A stretch of 64,000 bases of DNA from positions 298,501 through 362,500 of the forward strand of contig NZ_JACHDA010000004.1 of assembly GCF_014207235.1 (NCBI RefSeq), given 5' to 3'. Positions 44,784 to 53,866 of this stretch are shown here, in pieces (the stretch's first letter is position 1; every line of letters begins with the position of its first letter). The notes under the pieces are model-generated. The model was not told where the DNA came from. It did not search any database and saw only the letters and a program-made list of their open reading frames with translations. The stretch comes from Sphingopyxis sp. JAI128. Lineage in GTDB: Bacteria > Pseudomonadota > Alphaproteobacteria > Sphingomonadales > Sphingomonadaceae. Both the position numbers and the translations under genes were made by a program.

Positions 44784-46154
44784 ATGACGGACAGCAAGAT
44801 GGGGCAGGGACATGGGGCGGCGCGATGGCCGCTGGCGGCGTTGGCGCTGGCAAGCGTCGCCGCCGCGCCGCTCGCCGGTGCGCAGGAAAACGGGAACCCG
44901 TCCCCTGCGCCATCCTCGTCGCGCCCGATCGACTTCCGCCTGCCGCCCGCCGACGACGGCCGCACGCCCGGCGTTCAGGGGCCGGCCGACAATGGCCTGC
45001 CGCCGATCGCGCCGGGCGAGCGCCCCGGAGCGCAGCCGACCCCCGCGCCCGCTCCCACCCCGGCGCCGCCGCGCGTCGCGCCGACCCGGCCCGCCACGAC
45101 CCGGCCCGCCACGACGACGTCCGCCGAACCGGCCGCGCCGGCGCGGCGTGACACGCCATCGCCCGCGGCCAGGCGCGCGGCGCCCGATGCCGGCCCCGAT
45201 ACCCGCGAGCGACCTGCGACCTCGGACGGCGCGGCATCGCCGCCGCTGGAAGAGGAGGCGGCCGGTACCGCCGCGCCCCCCGATACGGCGACGCGCGTCG
45301 TCGATGACGCGCCCGCAGAGAGCTTGCCCGACGCCGTGAGCACGGGGGACAGCGCGGGAACGCCGCTCTGGGCGTGGTTGCTGGCGGCGCTTGCCGCGCT
45401 TGCCGCGGGTTTCTGGTATTGGCGCCGCCGCCCCGTCGCGGCGGCCCCCGCCCCCGCCCCCGCCCCCGACGAAGGCGCAGGCGAGCCGCCGCAGCCGCAA
45501 TCGCCGCGCGCCGTCGCCCCGGCCATGCGGCCCGCCCCGCGTCCCGCGCCGGAGCCCGACCTGGCGCCTGCACGGGCGGCTTCCAATGTGGGCTCGCCGC
45601 GCGCGGCCTCGCCGCTCGTCACGCGAGCTTCGGGAGAACAGCGCGCCATCGTCGGCATGACGCTGACAATGCACAGCATCCAAATCCTGTCCGATCATGT
45701 CGCGGTCGGATTTACGCTCCACCTGCAAAACCAGGGCAATTTGCCCGCCACGGGGCTGATGGTCCGCGTCGCGCTGGGGCAGGGCTCGGCGATGCCCGAA
45801 GCGGTGCTCGCCCGATTCTTCGACGGCGCGGGCGGCAGCGTGCTGCGCGACGATATCGCGCTGACGGTGGGCGCGGGGGAGGACCTGTCGACCGAGGTCA
45901 TGCTGCCGCGCGCGGCGATCGAACCGCTGATGATCGGCGGCAAGCCCATGCTCGTTCCGGTGATCGCGTTCGATGTGACCTATCATTGGGACGGCGAAGG
46001 CGAAGCCTTTGGGCAGAATGCCGGCAGTTTCGTGCTCGGCCGCGAACAGGGCGGCGGCGGTAGCGAAAAGCTCGCCCCACTCCCGCTCGACCGTGCATCC
46101 TACCGGGTCGACCATCCTGGCGCGCGCGCGACGGCGCTCAAGCGCGCGCAGTAG
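44784..46154 (+). CDS. Proline-rich, membrane-anchored protein of unknown function
   Basis: The 456-residue protein has a signal segment (WPLAALALASVAAAPLAGAQ), a Pro/Ala/Thr-rich low-complexity stretch to about residue 190, one transmembrane helix (WAWLLAALAALAAGFWYW, about 195-212), a second Pro-rich segment, and a folded C-terminal domain (about 290-425) with MTLTMHSIQILSDHVAVGFTLHLQNQGN. That strand-rich end looks like an Ig-like or invasin-like beta domain. The function is unknown. A second in-frame ATG lies five codons in. It is divergent from queF and followed by the hairpin-rich sseA leader. Confidence 0.7.
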   Translation: MTDSKMGQGHGAARWPLAALALASVAAAPLAGAQENGNPSPAPSSSRPIDFRLPPADDGRTPGVQGPADNGLPPIAPGERPGAQPTPAPAPTPAPPRVAPTRPATTRPATTTSAEPAAPARRDTPSPAARRAAPDAGPDTRERPATSDGAASPPLEEEAAGTAAPPDTATRVVDDAPAESLPDAVSTGDSAGTPLWAWLLAALAALAAGFWYWRRRPVAAAPAPAPAPDEGAGEPPQPQSPRAVAPAMRPAPRPAPEPDLAPARAASNVGSPRAASPLVTRASGEQRAIVGMTLTMHSIQILSDHVAVGFTLHLQNQGNLPATGLMVRVALGQGSAMPEAVLARFFDGAGGSVLRDDIALTVGAGEDLSTEVMLPRAAIEPLMIGGKPMLVPVIAFDVTYHWDGEGEAFGQNAGSFVLGREQGGGGSEKLAPLPLDRASYRVDHPGARATALKRAQ

Positions 46155-46353
46155 CGGCCCAAAAAGACACGCTTTTCTGTTGCGGTGCAGCATCGGCTGA
46201 GGCAGGACTGACTGCGCTTGAAAAAGCGCAGGCCGGGGCATAGGCTGACTGTTCCCCGGAAAGAATAGGGGGTTATGGCCCCACAGCCACAGCAGGATGG
46301 CCGGGCGAGGGACAGGCAAACAGGTTCCCGGACGGTCGTAACAGGAGCATGAC
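46155..46353 (+). promoter_or_regulatory. Hairpin-rich 199-base leader of sseA
   Basis: This gap has three good hairpins in a row: CTGCGCTT-GAAA-AAGCGCAG (46212-46231, a GNRA tetraloop), CCGGGG/CCCCGG (46233-46238 and 46254-46259) and GGGG/CCCC around TTATGG (46269-46282). An AAAAG/CTTTT pair near 46160-46175 may end the upstream gene. No open frame fits. The region may be a regulatory leader or small RNA. I do not recognise a known riboswitch. Confidence 0.45.
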
Positions 46354-47196
46354 ATGGACGCCTTGGTCTCAACCGACTGGCTGGAACGCGAACTGGGGGC
46401 ATCGGACCTTCGGGTCGTCGACGCGACGAAATTTCTGGCCGACGAAGGGCGCGATGCGCGTGCCGAATATGAGGCGGGGCATATCCCGGGCGCGGTCTTC
46501 ATGGACCTGGCCGAACTGACCGATGCGTCCTCTGACATCGAAAATATGGCGCCGCCGGCCGAGAAATTCGCCAGCCGCATGCAATCGCTCGGCCTTGGCG
46601 ACGGCAGCCGGATCGTGCTGTACGACGACAGCCCGCTGAAAAGCGCGGCGCGCGCCTGGTGGTTGCTCAAATTGTTCGGCGCGCACGATGTCGCGCTGCT
46701 CGACGGCGGCCTCGCCAAATGGAAGGCCGAGGGCCGTGCGCTCGAAATGGGCAAGCAGACGCTGCGCCACCGCCACTTCACTGTCTGGCGCGATGCCAAG
46801 GCGGTGCGGACCAAGGACCAGATGCTCGCCAATGTCGCCAGCGGCGCCGAACAGGTCGTCGATGCGCGCGGCGCGGCGCGCTTCACCGGCGAGGAACGCG
46901 ACCCGCGTCCCGGCCTCGCGCCCGGGCACATTCCGAATTCGCGCAGCCTGCCCTATGGCCAGCTGTTCAACGCCGACGGCACGTGGAAGCGCGGCGACGA
47001 TCTGAAGGCGGCATTCGACGCCGCTGGGGTCGATCTCGACAAGCCGCTGGTGACGACCTGCGGCAGCGGCATGACCGCGACGGTGGTGGCGTTCGGCGCC
47101 CACCTCCTCGGCAAGGACGATGTCGCGGTCTACGACGGTAGCTGGACCGAATGGGGCGCCGACCCGGCGACCCCCAAGGCAACCGGCGCCGCCTGA
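46354..47196 (+). CDS. sseA: 3-mercaptopyruvate sulfurtransferase
   Basis: The 280-residue protein has two rhodanese domains. The second carries the active-site loop CGSGMTA with Cys236, close to the CGSGVTA loop that separates mercaptopyruvate sulfurtransferases from thiosulfate rhodaneses. EYEAGHIPGAVFMDL and PGLAPGHIPNSRSLPY are the domain phrases. It transfers sulfur from 3-mercaptopyruvate to thiol acceptors and takes part in cysteine breakdown. An ACAGGAG site precedes the ATG. It follows a structured leader and precedes chrA after 160 bases. Confidence 0.95.
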   Translation: MDALVSTDWLERELGASDLRVVDATKFLADEGRDARAEYEAGHIPGAVFMDLAELTDASSDIENMAPPAEKFASRMQSLGLGDGSRIVLYDDSPLKSAARAWWLLKLFGAHDVALLDGGLAKWKAEGRALEMGKQTLRHRHFTVWRDAKAVRTKDQMLANVASGAEQVVDARGAARFTGEERDPRPGLAPGHIPNSRSLPYGQLFNADGTWKRGDDLKAAFDAAGVDLDKPLVTTCGSGMTATVVAFGAHLLGKDDVAVYDGSWTEWGADPATPKATGAA

Positions 47197-47356
47197 GCGT
47201 GAAGCACGGCTTCGCGGCCGCGCAGCTTTTTATGGCTTGTCCTGCTCCGGTCCGCGGCTTCAGTGTCGCGGCATCGGGGCAAGGCAACCTCCCGGTCAGG
47301 TACCCGCCCAAGCGTTGCTTTTTCGCCCGGCTCAGCCGGATGGAGAAGCATGACCG

Positions 47357-48694
47357 ATGACCGATGTCTCCGACGCACCCCTCAAGACACCCGCTTTCGG
47401 CGAGGCCGTTCGCGCCTATGCGCGCATCGGCTGGTTGAGTTTCGGCGGCCCCGCGGGCCAGATCGCGCTGATGCATCGCGAGTTCGTCGACGAGCGGCGC
47501 TGGGTCGATGAATCGACCTTCCTCCACGCGCTCAACTTCTGTCATCTGCTTCCCGGTCCCGAAGCGCAGCAGCTCGCGACGTGGATCGGCTGGCGGCTGC
47601 ACGGCTTTCGCGGCGGGCTGGCGGCGGGGCTGCTGTTCGTCATCCCCGGCGCGCTGGTGATGTTCGGCCTGTCCCTGATGTATGTGACGGCGGCCGGGCT
47701 CGACTGGTTCGCGGCGCTGTTCGTCGGGATCAAGGCGGCGGTGCTGGCGATCGTCGTGCAGGCGCTGCTGCGGATCGCGGGCCGCGCGCTCAAGACGCCG
47801 CTGCTGCGCGGCATTGCCGTTGCCTCCTTCGTCGCGCTCGCCGCCTTTGCGGCGCCTTTCCCGATCGTCGTGATATCGGCGCTGGCCATCGGCTGGGCCG
47901 CGGCGCGCTGGCGGCCCGGCTGGATGAAGCTGGCGCCCGCGAAGGATGGCGCCGCGCCGCCGCGCCGGTCGGCGTGGCGCGAATCGCTGACGGCGGTGCT
48001 GCTGTGGGCTACGATCTGGGCCGCGCCGATGCTGCTGATCCTTGTTACCTTGGGCCGCCATCATGTGCTGTGGGACATCGGCGCCTTTTTCTCGCAGCTC
48101 GCGGTCGTGACCTTCGGCGGGGCCTATGCGGTACTCGCCTATATGGCGCAGGAGGCGGTGTCGGGCTTCGGCTGGTTGCGCCCTGGCGAGATGGCCGACG
48201 GGCTGGGGCTGGCAGAGACCACGCCGGGACCGCTGATCCTGGTGACGCAGTTCGTCGGCTTCCTCGCGGCCTGGCGCGACGCCGCGCCCTTCACGCCGTT
48301 CGTCGCGGCGCTGCTTGGCTCGCTGCTGACCCTGTGGGTGACCTTCGCGCCCTGTTTCCTGTGGATCTTCGCCTTGGCGCCGTGGATCGACCGATTCGAA
48401 CGCGCCGCGGGACTGAAAGGCGCGCTCGCGGCGGTGACCGCAGCGGTCGTCGGCGTGATCGCCAACCTGTCCTTGTGGTTCGCGCTGCACGTGCTGTTCC
48501 GCCAGTTGGAGCCGACAGCGTGGGGGCTCGACCTGCCGGTGCTCGCCAGCGTCGACCGGCCTGCGCTGCTGCTGTCGGCGCTCGCCTTTCTGCTGCTCTT
48601 CCGCTTCAGGCTCGGGATCATCCCGATGCTCGCGATCTGCGCGGCGGGTGGGCTCATCCTCGGGCTCGGCGGGCCGCTACTGGATTTTGCGTAG
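47357..48694 (+). CDS. chrA: Long-chain chromate transporter ChrA
   Basis: The 445-residue inner-membrane protein has two CHR domains: the first with ARIGWLSFGGPAGQIALMHREFV and CHLLPGPEAQQLATWIGW, the second with VVTFGGAYAVLAYMAQEAV and ETTPGPLILVTQFVGF. Two domains define the long-chain CHR family, which exports chromate using proton motive force. About ten hydrophobic helices fit. GGAG lies 12 bases before the ATG. The 160-base gap before it holds no gene. It is followed after 21 bases by metC, so these may be transcribed together. Confidence 0.93.
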   Translation: MTDVSDAPLKTPAFGEAVRAYARIGWLSFGGPAGQIALMHREFVDERRWVDESTFLHALNFCHLLPGPEAQQLATWIGWRLHGFRGGLAAGLLFVIPGALVMFGLSLMYVTAAGLDWFAALFVGIKAAVLAIVVQALLRIAGRALKTPLLRGIAVASFVALAAFAAPFPIVVISALAIGWAAARWRPGWMKLAPAKDGAAPPRRSAWRESLTAVLLWATIWAAPMLLILVTLGRHHVLWDIGAFFSQLAVVTFGGAYAVLAYMAQEAVSGFGWLRPGEMADGLGLAETTPGPLILVTQFVGFLAAWRDAAPFTPFVAALLGSLLTLWVTFAPCFLWIFALAPWIDRFERAAGLKGALAAVTAAVVGVIANLSLWFALHVLFRQLEPTAWGLDLPVLASVDRPALLLSALAFLLLFRFRLGIIPMLAICAAGGLILGLGGPLLDFA

Positions 48695-48715
48695 CGCTCC
48701 GCTAACAAGGTGGGG

Positions 48716-49921
48716 ATGAACAGCAGCGACGACAAGAATTTCCGCCCCGCGACCAGGCTTGTGCAGGGCGGGCGCCGGCCCGAATGGACCGGCGATCCGC
48801 GGCTCGGCGGGGGCGTCGTCAACCCGCCGGTCTGGCGCGCCTCGACGATTCTCTACGACAATATCGCCGACCTGAAGGCGCGCGGCCATGCGACGCACGA
48901 CAAGCTTTATTACGGTCGCCGCGGCACGCCGACGGTGTGGGCGCTCGCCGACGCGCTGACCGGCCTCGAGCCGGGGGCCGAGGGGACATTGCTCTATCCT
49001 TCGGGCGTCGCCGCGATTTCGGCGGGGCTGCTCGCGCTGCTGTCGCCCGGCGATCATCTGTTGATGGTCGACAGTGCCTATGAACCAACGCGCAGCTTCT
49101 GCAACGGCATGCTGGCGCGCATGGGCGTCTCGACGACCTATTATGATCCGCTGGTCGGGGCGGGTGTCGCCGAGCTGATCCGGCCCGAAACGCGGCTGAT
49201 CTTCCTCGAATCGCCGGGCAGCCTGACCTTCGAGGTGCAGGACATTCCGGCCATCGTCCGGGTCGCGTGCGAACGCGGCGTGCTGACGATGCTCGACAAT
49301 ACCTGGGCGACGCCGCTGCTCTTTCCCGCGCTGGCTATGGGCATCGACGTGACGGCGATGAGCCTCACCAAATATGTCGGCGGGCACAGCGACGCGATGA
49401 TGGGGTCGCTGACCGCGCCGAAGGCGATTTGGCCCCGGCTGCGCAGCGCGACGTACCAATTGGGCCTGTCGGTGTCGCCCGACGACTGCGCCCTGATGCT
49501 CCGCGGGCTGCGCACGCTCGACGTCCGGCTCGCGCGGCACGGCGAAAGCGCGCTTGCGGTCGCGCGCTGGCTTGCCGCCCGGCCCGAAGTCGGCCGGGTG
49601 CTGCATCCCGCGCTGCCGGGCGATCCGGGGCATGCGCTGTGGACCCGCGACTTTCACGGTGCGAGCGGATTGTTGGGCTTCACGCTCAAAGGCGCCGACG
49701 ATGCCGGCCGGGTGCGCTTTATCGAGGCGCTGTCGCTGTTCGGGATCGGGTTCAGCTGGGGCGGTTATGAAAGCCTCGTCGTCCCGAGCAACCCGGCGGA
49801 GATCCGGACCGCGACGACATGGTCCGACCCCGATCCGCTCGTTCGCCTGTCGATCGGGCTCGAGGATGCCGCCGACCTGATCGCCGATCTGGAACGCGGT
49901 CTTGCGGCGATCCGGCCGTGA
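48716..49921 (+). CDS. metC: Cystathionine beta-lyase
   Basis: The 401-residue PLP enzyme belongs to the Cys/Met metabolism family. The PLP lysine is Lys219 in SLTKYVGGHSD; LYYGRRGTPT, YPSGVAAIS and the active-site YEPTRSF are typical of MetC rather than gamma-synthases or lyases. It splits cystathionine to homocysteine, pyruvate and ammonia. AAGGTGGGG directly precedes the ATG; a GTG two codons earlier is an alternative. The last four bases overlap the GTG of the mechanosensitive channel. Confidence 0.93.
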   Translation: MNSSDDKNFRPATRLVQGGRRPEWTGDPRLGGGVVNPPVWRASTILYDNIADLKARGHATHDKLYYGRRGTPTVWALADALTGLEPGAEGTLLYPSGVAAISAGLLALLSPGDHLLMVDSAYEPTRSFCNGMLARMGVSTTYYDPLVGAGVAELIRPETRLIFLESPGSLTFEVQDIPAIVRVACERGVLTMLDNTWATPLLFPALAMGIDVTAMSLTKYVGGHSDAMMGSLTAPKAIWPRLRSATYQLGLSVSPDDCALMLRGLRTLDVRLARHGESALAVARWLAARPEVGRVLHPALPGDPGHALWTRDFHGASGLLGFTLKGADDAGRVRFIEALSLFGIGFSWGGYESLVVPSNPAEIRTATTWSDPDPLVRLSIGLEDAADLIADLERGLAAIRP

Positions 49922-51219
49922 ACGGCCTCGATGACCTCCTCGCGCGGATGGGCTTTCCCGCGTTCGCCGACGCGCAGCTGGTCGAACTCGGCATGGCCGG
50001 AGGGCTGGCGTTGCTGGGCTTCGGCGCCGGCTGGTTGGTCAAACAGCGTCTTGGGCCGCGCATTTCGGACTGGCTGCATGGGCAGGAGTTCGAAGCGAGA
50101 GGACCGCTGACGCAGCGTGTGGGCCCGATGCTCGGCTGGCTTTCGGTCCTGCTGGTTATCGGGGTTGCTGGTGCGGTATGGCCGTGGGACCCCTATGCGC
50201 TGCTTCTGCTCGACACCGTACTGGCGGTGAGCGTCGCCGCGCTGGTGCGCAATATCCTGATCGGGGTCGGGCTTGGCGACGTCGCGGCGCTGACGGGCGC
50301 GTTCGTCGCGCTGGTCGTCATGCTGTCGCGTGCGGTCGGCGGGCTCGAATCGCTCCAGGACCGTCTCGATGCCTTCGGCTTTTCGATCGGCGCGCGCCAT
50401 TTCTCGCTGCTGACCGCGATCAATATCCTGCTGACGGTCATCATCCTGTTCACGCTCGTCCGGCTTGCCAACCGGGTGCTGAAGCGCGTGATCCGCGGCA
50501 ACGAGAAATTCGACCCGACGCAGCGGCTGCTGATCGAGAAGATTTCGGCGGTGGTGATCGTCGTCGCCGCCTTTTTCGTCGGCATCGATCTGCTCGGTAT
50601 CGACCTCACGGCCTTTGCCGTCTTCTCCGGAGCGCTCGGCCTTGCGATCGGTTTCGGCTTGCAGAAAACCGTGGGCAATCTGATCGCGGGGATTATCCTG
50701 CTGATGGACCGTTCGATCAAGCCGGGCGACGTGATCGTTGTCGGCGACAGCTTTGGCTGGGTGAACAAGATCGGCGTGCGCGCGGTCTCGGTCATCACGC
50801 GCGAAGGCAAGGAGCATCTGATTCCCAACGAGAATCTGATGACGCAGGAGGTCGAGAACTGGAGCTATTCGAGCCGGACGGTGCGCGTGAAGATCGCGAT
50901 CGGCGTATCCTATGACACCGACCTCCGCCTGGCGCAGGCCTTGATGATCGAGGCCGCGAAGGAATCGAAACGCGTGCTCGCCGAACCGGCGCCCGTATGC
51001 TGGATCACCGGTTTCGGCGACAGCAGCGTCGATCATGAGGTGCGTTTCTGGATCACCGATCCCGAGGGCGGGCTCGGCAACATCAAGGGCGATGTGTTCC
51101 TGCGAATCTGGGACAAGTTCCAGGACGCGGGAATCGAAATCCCCTTCCCGCAGCGCGACGTGCATCTTCGCGATATGCCCGATGCCAAGCCGGCGAAGGT
51201 CGCAAAGCCCAAAGGCTGA
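49918..51219 (+). CDS. MscS-family mechanosensitive ion channel
   Basis: The 433-residue protein has about six hydrophobic segments before the MscS core: the pore helix GALGLAIGFGLQKTVGNLIAGI, then the beta domain IKPGDVIVVGDSFGWVNKIGVRAVSVITREGKE with the conserved PNENLM. It opens on membrane tension after hypo-osmotic shock. The GTG overlaps the metC stop (GTGA), a common coupled arrangement, and the frame open upstream is antisense noise. It ends 41 bases from the convergent ppa gene, with a GC hairpin between them. Confidence 0.92.
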   Translation: MNGLDDLLARMGFPAFADAQLVELGMAGGLALLGFGAGWLVKQRLGPRISDWLHGQEFEARGPLTQRVGPMLGWLSVLLVIGVAGAVWPWDPYALLLLDTVLAVSVAALVRNILIGVGLGDVAALTGAFVALVVMLSRAVGGLESLQDRLDAFGFSIGARHFSLLTAINILLTVIILFTLVRLANRVLKRVIRGNEKFDPTQRLLIEKISAVVIVVAAFFVGIDLLGIDLTAFAVFSGALGLAIGFGLQKTVGNLIAGIILLMDRSIKPGDVIVVGDSFGWVNKIGVRAVSVITREGKEHLIPNENLMTQEVENWSYSSRTVRVKIAIGVSYDTDLRLAQALMIEAAKESKRVLAEPAPVCWITGFGDSSVDHEVRFWITDPEGGLGNIKGDVFLRIWDKFQDAGIEIPFPQRDVHLRDMPDAKPAKVAKPKG

Positions 51220-51229
51220 GCAAGGGGCG

Positions 51230-51249
51230 GCCCCGGCCTTCGCCGGGGC
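51230..51249. terminator. GC-rich hairpin between convergent mscS-type and ppa genes
   Basis: GCCCCGGC and GCCGGGGC form a perfect eight-base stem around CTTC. It sits between two convergent stop codons, so it could stop transcription from both sides. No strong T-run is present on either strand. Confidence 0.55.
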
Positions 51250-51259
51250 GCCCTCCGTG

Positions 51260-51796
51260 TCAAAAACCGTTTTTCTTTGCGCGTTCGATGCACTCGACAA
51301 TGATGCGTTTCGCCTCGTCGACGTCGCCCCAGCCGTTGAGCTTTGCCCATTTGCCGGGTTCGAGGTCCTTATAGTGGGTGAAGAAATGCTCGATCTGCTG
51401 CAGCACGATTTCGGGCATGTCCTTGTAGGTCGCGACCTTGTCATAATAGGGGAAGGTCTTGTTGACGGGGACGCACAGCAGCTTTTCGTCGCCGCCGGCA
51501 TCGTCGACCATCTTCAGCACGCCGACCGGGCGGCATTTGACCACCGCGCCTGCGACGATCGGCGACCGCGCGACGACCAGGGCGTCCAGCGGATCGCCGT
51601 CCTCGCCCAGCGTGTGCGGCACGAAACCATAGTTTGCGGGGTAGCGCATCGGCGTGTGGAGGAAGCGATCGACGAACAAGGCGCCCGACGCCTTGTCGAA
51701 TTCATATTTCACCGGCTCGCCGCCGATCGGGACTTCGATCAGGACGTTCAGGCTGTCGGGCGGGCTGTCGCCGGCGGGGATCAGGTCGATGCGCAT
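51260..51796 (-). CDS. ppa: Inorganic pyrophosphatase (family I)
   Basis: The 178-residue enzyme hydrolyses pyrophosphate made in biosynthesis. It shows VPIGGEPVKYEFDK, RYPANYGFVPHTLGEDGDPLDALVV, which contains the metal-binding aspartates of the family signature (DGDPLD), and the C-terminal KDLEPGKW. Length is typical. The ATG at MRIDLIPAG was chosen by homology; upstream purines (AAAGGA) are rather far away. It stands alone, convergent with the MscS gene and codirectional with the M61 peptidase. Confidence 0.96.
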   Translation of the reverse strand: MRIDLIPAGDSPPDSLNVLIEVPIGGEPVKYEFDKASGALFVDRFLHTPMRYPANYGFVPHTLGEDGDPLDALVVARSPIVAGAVVKCRPVGVLKMVDDAGGDEKLLCVPVNKTFPYYDKVATYKDMPEIVLQQIEHFFTHYKDLEPGKWAKLNGWGDVDEAKRIIVECIERAKKNGF

Positions 51797-51836
51797 GGGA
51801 GAATTCAGTCCTTTGTTCTGTTCTCCGCCGAATCTT

Positions 51837-53771
51837 TTAAAGCTGGCGGCGCGGCGCCAATAGCGGATCGAACCAGTCGGGGCCACTCCCCGTTTTTTCG
51901 AGGTGCGGCCAGCGCAGCCCGCCGTGATAATCGATATCGATGTTGCGATAGCGGCCGCCGCGCTCGACGATCAGGCGTACCGGCGTCTTGCCGTCGGTCG
52001 CGGCGCGAATCGCCGTCTCGATCCGCTCGCGGCTATAGCTCAGCCCGTCGACCGCCACGATTTTGGTGCCGTTCACGATGTCGGCCCTGAACGCCGGGCC
52101 GTCCCACAGGATACCGCCCGCGACGCCATCCTTGTCGATGACGAGGCCGAGGCTGTGGGTCAGGTCGGCGTTCTTTGCCTGCGCCATCCGGTCGCGATCG
52201 AAGACGTTGGGGGTGTCGCGCCAGACGAGCTTGTAACCCGCGCGTTCGATCCCGCCGACCGGCGCGGGGCGCCCCGGCGCCTGCATGCGCTCGCGCAGGA
52301 ATTTCGCCCAGTCGTACGGATGCACCGCGTTCAGTGCGGAGAGAACATCGTCGAAATCATATGTATCCTGCCCAAAATCGCCCTCGCGCCCGCCGAAGAA
52401 GGTCTTGGCGAAATCGTCGAGGCTCTTCGCATTGTTCGTCGCCTGGCGGATCAGCATGTCGGTCTCGAGCCACATGAGACTGCCTTCATTGTAATAATCC
52501 TCGCTCCGCGACCAGCTTGCAAAGGGCTTGGGTTTGCGCGCCGCGATGACCGGGTCGAGCGTCGTATCCTCGACCGACCGCCATTCGCGGCCCGGCTGCG
52601 TACTGTAATTGGCGGCGTTGGTCGCCCATTCGGCGAGGATCATCTCCTTCGACTGCATTCCAGAGCGCCCCGCGAGGACAAGGTCCCAGAAGCTCGTCTG
52701 GCCTTCGTAAACCCACAGCAGATTGTCCTGCATCGGCGTGCGGTAATCGGGCGTCCATAATTTATCCGGGCGGCGATATTTGCCGTTCCAGCTGTGAACC
52801 AGCTCGTGCGGGAGCAGCCCGCGTTCGGCGTCATTATCGTTCCATTTGGTGAAATAGTCGGGGTTTCGACTGTTTTCGCTGCTGCGATGATGTTCGAGCC
52901 CAATGCCGCCGAGCTCGTCGGTCAGCGCGAGCAGGAATTCATAGCGGTCGAAGTGGCGAACGCCGAACAGAGCGACCGCCTCGGACACCAGCGCGGCGTG
53001 GCGCGCGATATGGTCGGGGCTGGCCTCCAGATATTTCGTCTCGTCGGCAACGACGTTCAGCGTTACCTTGTTGCCAAGGTCCCATTTGCGGAAATATCGC
53101 CCTGCGAACATCGGGCTGTCGACGAGCACCTCATAATTGGTGGCGGCAAAGCTGTAGCGGTTGCCCGTTACCTTGAGCCCGTCGAGCGCCGATGCACCCG
53201 TCCAGCCGTCGGGCAGCATCACATCGAGCTGCACCGGAATATTCCGGGTGAAATAGCCGGCGGGATAGAGGCTGACCTGTTCCCATTGCAGATTCATGAT
53301 CGCCGGTGTGACGACGACGCGGCCTTCGCTCGTGCGCGTCGGCGACAGGAAATCGAACGCGATCTCGACGTTCTTCGTGCCCGCCGGCACGTCGATATCG
53401 AAGGCATAGACGTCGGTCGGCTGGCGTGTCCAGGCGAGCGGCTTGCCGGCAGCGCTAGCCTTGAACCCCGCGACTTCGGCGATCGCGCCGCGCGGCGCGT
53501 GCTTGCCGGGCAGCCATTCCGGATAGAGCAGCGTCAACTTGCCGGACTTCGCCACCGGGATCGTCTGGCGGACATGAAAAATGCCGCGCGCGACATCGGT
53601 CGCATCGACCTTCAGCGTCATCGTGCCGGGATAAGGCTTGTCGGCGGGCAGCGGGATCGTCAGCGGCTGGACGACCGGCTGCGGGCGACTGACTGCTTCC
53701 TGCGCGTAAACGGGGGAAATGGCGACGGGGGCGGCGATGGCGGTCGCTGCGACGAACAAGGCTTTTTTCAT
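51837..53771 (-). CDS. M61 family glycyl aminopeptidase, exported
   Basis: The 644-residue metallopeptidase has a signal peptide (MKKALFVAATAIAAPVAISPVYA) and the zinc motif HELVH at residues 322-326, with a third ligand glutamate in VYEGQTSFW. The N-terminal domain is the M61 beta-sandwich and the C-terminal part (about 540-620) is a PDZ-like domain (THSLGLVIDKDG...ADIVNGTKIVAVDG). M61 enzymes release N-terminal Gly or Ala from peptides. GAGGTG precedes the ATG. It is divergent from hisS with 95 bases between the starts. Confidence 0.93.
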   Translation of the reverse strand: MKKALFVAATAIAAPVAISPVYAQEAVSRPQPVVQPLTIPLPADKPYPGTMTLKVDATDVARGIFHVRQTIPVAKSGKLTLLYPEWLPGKHAPRGAIAEVAGFKASAAGKPLAWTRQPTDVYAFDIDVPAGTKNVEIAFDFLSPTRTSEGRVVVTPAIMNLQWEQVSLYPAGYFTRNIPVQLDVMLPDGWTGASALDGLKVTGNRYSFAATNYEVLVDSPMFAGRYFRKWDLGNKVTLNVVADETKYLEASPDHIARHAALVSEAVALFGVRHFDRYEFLLALTDELGGIGLEHHRSSENSRNPDYFTKWNDNDAERGLLPHELVHSWNGKYRRPDKLWTPDYRTPMQDNLLWVYEGQTSFWDLVLAGRSGMQSKEMILAEWATNAANYSTQPGREWRSVEDTTLDPVIAARKPKPFASWSRSEDYYNEGSLMWLETDMLIRQATNNAKSLDDFAKTFFGGREGDFGQDTYDFDDVLSALNAVHPYDWAKFLRERMQAPGRPAPVGGIERAGYKLVWRDTPNVFDRDRMAQAKNADLTHSLGLVIDKDGVAGGILWDGPAFRADIVNGTKIVAVDGLSYSRERIETAIRAATDGKTPVRLIVERGGRYRNIDIDYHGGLRWPHLEKTGSGPDWFDPLLAPRRQL

Positions 53772-53866
53772 GAGGAGCACCTCTGCCGCCAAATGTCGCG
53801 AAGGTCCAGCCAAGGCGCTGCACGCACGCTTTGCCTTTCGACGAAAAAGCATTAGACGCCGCCGCC

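Noticed and set aside
48710..48716. GTG at 48710 as the metC start.
   Set aside because: The ATG at 48716 is directly preceded by AAGGTGGGG and gives the typical N-terminus; the GTG adds only two residues, so it remains a minor alternative.
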